Below are positions 56,012 to 58,656 of a stretch of DNA of 58,656 nucleotides, piece after piece. The position numbers and the translations under genes were made by a program. Positions within the stretch are counted from its first letter, which is position 1; each line of letters opens with the position of its first letter. The stretch spans positions 1-58,656 of the forward strand of contig CAXKVR010000103.1 of the NCBI GenBank assembly GCA_964058845.1, read 5' to 3'. This DNA comes from Carex sylvatica. Taxonomy: Eukaryota > Streptophyta > Magnoliopsida > Poales > Cyperaceae. A model generated the notes under the pieces. That model was not told where the DNA came from, did no database searches, and saw only the letters and a list, made by a program, of their open reading frames with translations.

Positions 56012-58500
56012 ATGACAGAGAGGCATCAACGGGTACTCCTGGATACCGAACTCCTAACTGCAGCACGACAAGGTGATGAATCTCGTTTTGCACACCTTTT
56101 GGGATTCAAAGAGGATAATAGTGAGATTACCATCGGTACTGATAACCGGTGCATTGCAAGAGATGAGCCAGACTTTTTTCTAGGAGTAACATACAAGGGT
56201 AACTCACTTCTACACCTAGCAGTTAGCTCCAACTTCTTGGATCTCGCAAAAAAAAATCTGGCATAGGGAGATATTTCTTTTGGTGGCTCGTGACAAAGTG
56301 TTTGAGAATTGAGATTCCTTTGCACTGTGCTGCAAAGAATTTCATGGTTTCCACGTTTATTGGTTTCGCGGTGATGAAAAGATAATATAAAAAGTACTGA
56401 GGGATAAGAACAAGGTTGGGGAGACTGTATTACACAAGGCAGCCTGGCACAACCATGCATTTGTAGCATCTTTATTGATTACTGCTGATCTGGGGTTGGC
56501 AAGTGTAATGGACGACCAAGGGATGTCGCCATTTTGCATAGCAGCCACATCAGGTCATCTGGAGTTCTGGACATGGTGCACGAAATGGTCTAATGTATGA
56601 TTGGAATAGAAGTCTCTAAAGCTTATTATGCTGGACCTGAAGGGCAAACAGCAGTTCATGCTGCAGTTAGAAGCCAAGGTAAACAAAATAATTTCTTTTG
56701 TTAAGTTCATCTCAATTATATATGTTTAAGAAATATTCAATTAGTTCACCCCATTTTCTGCGATTTCTAGAGAATTATACAGCTAGTTTGAGAGTATAAT
56801 CAAATAAACCTAGTTTGGCAAGCATATGGAAGAAAATTAGAACAGGCAATTCTGAATTTGCCCGTTTGTGGGTCCTTGTGGGAGGAGAGGGGTGTATTTA
56901 CATTATACAGTCGTATCTAATGGAACCCAAACATAATGCTCCACTTGATAACATAATAATGATTTATGTCAGAATGAGTAATGTAAAATGGGATCGACCA
57001 GAGTATAAAATCCAGCTTGCATATAATTACCATAAACATAAGTGAATAAGTGAATATATATATATTAATAAACTAATCCTTTTGCATTTTATCTTTAGAA
57101 ATGACTGAAAAACTGTTAACATGGAAGCCGTTAGTAGCAAAAATGCCAGATAACAGTGGGAGTACTCCCCTTCACTTCGCGGCTTCATATGGTTATGACA
57201 AAATTGCCCAAGTTTTATTGAATTGTGATCATTCACTAGCATACCTCTACGATTCGAGTGGATCTTTTCCCGTGCACGTTGCTGCAAAAGTGGGCCACAT
57301 TGGGGTAATTATAGCAATCATAGATCATTGTCCTGATTCTGAGGAGCTCCGAGATGCTAAAGGAAGAAATTTTCTTCATGTTGCAGCCCAAAACGGGTGG
57401 CGTCTTGTAGTTCGGTTGATTTGTCGCACTATTTTAAAGCATAAAAGCATGAAGAATGCTAGAGACAATGATGGACATACTCCACTCCATTTAGCAATAG
57501 ATTCTAGGCATGAAATCATTGTTAAACAGCTAATGCAAGACAAAGAAGTGTCCATATATAGACATATTCAACAAGAAGGGCTTAACTCTGCGGGATCATG
57601 CCGCAATTGTTACTTTCAATGACAACGCAATTTCCCAATATTCCAGGTGAAATTATGTACATCTTACTATTAATTCTCCCAATTAATTTTCCTGTAGATA
57701 ATTATTTTCATTCAACAATTTTTTCATAGTTGCCAATTTTTATGCCCAAATTATGTCTACATTAACTTTGTTAATTAATTTCAGAAAGATAACTTTTGGA
57801 TAGAGACTTACTACGAAAATGCTAGGAACTTATTATGGTGCACGGTGATGGGACCAGTTCATTGATGATCATATTACCAAAGAAGGTGAAGAAAAGGAGA
57901 ATCTAAAACTCACAAATGCAATCCAAAACAATTGGTTTAGGCTCCATACTCATTGCTACTGCAACATTTGCTGCTGCGTTTACCCTGCCAGGAGGTTATC
58001 GATCTGACGGTCACTTCAAATCTGGAACGCCTACTCTACCAGACAAATATGCTTTCAAAGCATTTCTGGTCTCTGATACCATTGGCTTCATTTGTGCCTT
58101 TCATAGCACAATGAGACTCCTGAACCGCGGAGTAACTTCATCCAAGCCTCATTTGAAGAAGCAATTTGTGTCTACATCTCTACGGTTTATTACTTGGGCA
58201 TCCAGGTGCACTGTTATATCATTTACACTTGCAATTTTTGTGGTCCTAGCTCCTGTCAACAAGTTGCTTGGAATTCTTATTGTTGGAGCTGCCATATTTT
58301 AGTATGACGGAGTTAGTCGAGATCATCTATTAACAACTAGGGTAATATCTGGAAGGCAAGGTTGGAAGCAACTATTTCCAACTAAGCTACCAGAGTCTAC
58401 ACTTCGGCAGAGTCTGGCGGCATGGTTACCATATGCACTCTCCTATATAATGTATTACGCAGATTTGCTGTTACCATGTCTTCACGTTTTCTAGTTTATA
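56012..58500 (+). pseudogene. ankyrin-repeat / PGG-domain (ACD6-like) gene, decayed
   Basis: ACD6-type proteins are membrane proteins with N-terminal ankyrin repeats and a C-terminal PGG transmembrane domain, linked to defence and salicylic-acid signalling. Exon 1 (56012-56678) opens with MTERHQRVLLDTELLTAARQ and GNSLLHLAVSSNFLDLAKK. It is then broken by a TAG at about 56264 and several frame slips before GETVLHKAAWHN and GPEGQTAVHAAVRS. Exon 2 (57099-57646) has clean repeats (GSTPLHFAASYG, GSFPVHVAAKVG, GRNFLHVAAQNG, GHTPLHLAI), then a slip near 57545 into DIFNKKGLTLRDHAA. Exon 3 from 57785 has a TGA before WDQFIDDHITKEGEE. Another slip leads to TATFAAAFTLPGG at 57957, the PGG signature, and further membrane segments to the TAG at 58302. 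Similar frame continues (YDGVSRDHLLTTR) to about 58495. Confidence 0.9.
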
Positions 58501-58656
58501 AATTAGTAAAATTTGTGTCTCCACACCAGCATTGGCTGCTCAATATTCATTTGCCCCTGGAAAGGTACTTCTTGTAATAATGGAGTTTCTAATAAGTCTA
58601 GTAAATGAGATGAAATTTTAGTCGACTGTATGTACACGTATAAATAGAGATAAATT

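Overview
The window is nuclear DNA from a flowering plant. The evidence is spliced genes with GT-AG introns, AT-rich intergenic DNA, plant-specific families (SBP-box, ACD6-like ankyrin-PGG), CACTA, Mutator-like, hAT, Gypsy and Copia elements, and a miR156 target site. I cannot name the species. There is no bacterial, viral or organellar architecture.

Layout. 1-6500: a tandem satellite of about 81 bp with a higher-order repeat of about 1.8 kb. 7000-14338: a decayed CACTA (En/Spm) transposon carrying a broken TNP2-type transposase and a second multi-exon gene that joins a plant transposase domain, a DUF8039-like domain and a Ulp1-type cysteine protease; it ends in sub-terminal GATCGGTT repeats and a CACTAGTG terminus. 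14543-25701: intergenic DNA with MITEs (several with exact 9-bp target duplications, and three 414-bp palindromic elements in a row inside a TA microsatellite), hAT remnants, a candidate solo LTR and a LINE scrap. 26053-28110, minus strand: the one gene that looks intact, a small SBP-box transcription factor of the SPL3/4/5 type. I assembled it from three exons (204 aa), with a miR156 site 13 nt past the stop. 28100-38600: AT-rich DNA with a 1.3-kb Harbinger-like element and a 0.9-kb foldback element. 38601-47650: a complete, apparently very young Gypsy (chromovirus, Tekay/Del-like) retrotransposon with 2.7-kb LTRs and GCATC target duplications; its polyprotein is open but lacks Gag and the protease active site. 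47979-52016: a 1.16-kb Mutator-like element, a hAT-type element made of ACCCG words, and a small inverted repeat. 53035-54480: Copia pieces in the order RNase H - LTR - primer site - gag, adjoining a 1.4-kb hAT element with an 8-bp duplication. 56012 to the end: a decayed ankyrin-repeat/PGG (ACD6-like) gene.

Functionally, only the SPL gene is a good candidate for a working host gene. It would act as a nuclear, DNA-binding regulator of phase change or flowering, held down by miR156 in juvenile tissue. The rest is a layered record of transposition. The most notable systems are the Gag-less but recently moved Gypsy element, the codon-length satellite with its higher-order structure, and a MITE complex that shares one internal core under different termini.
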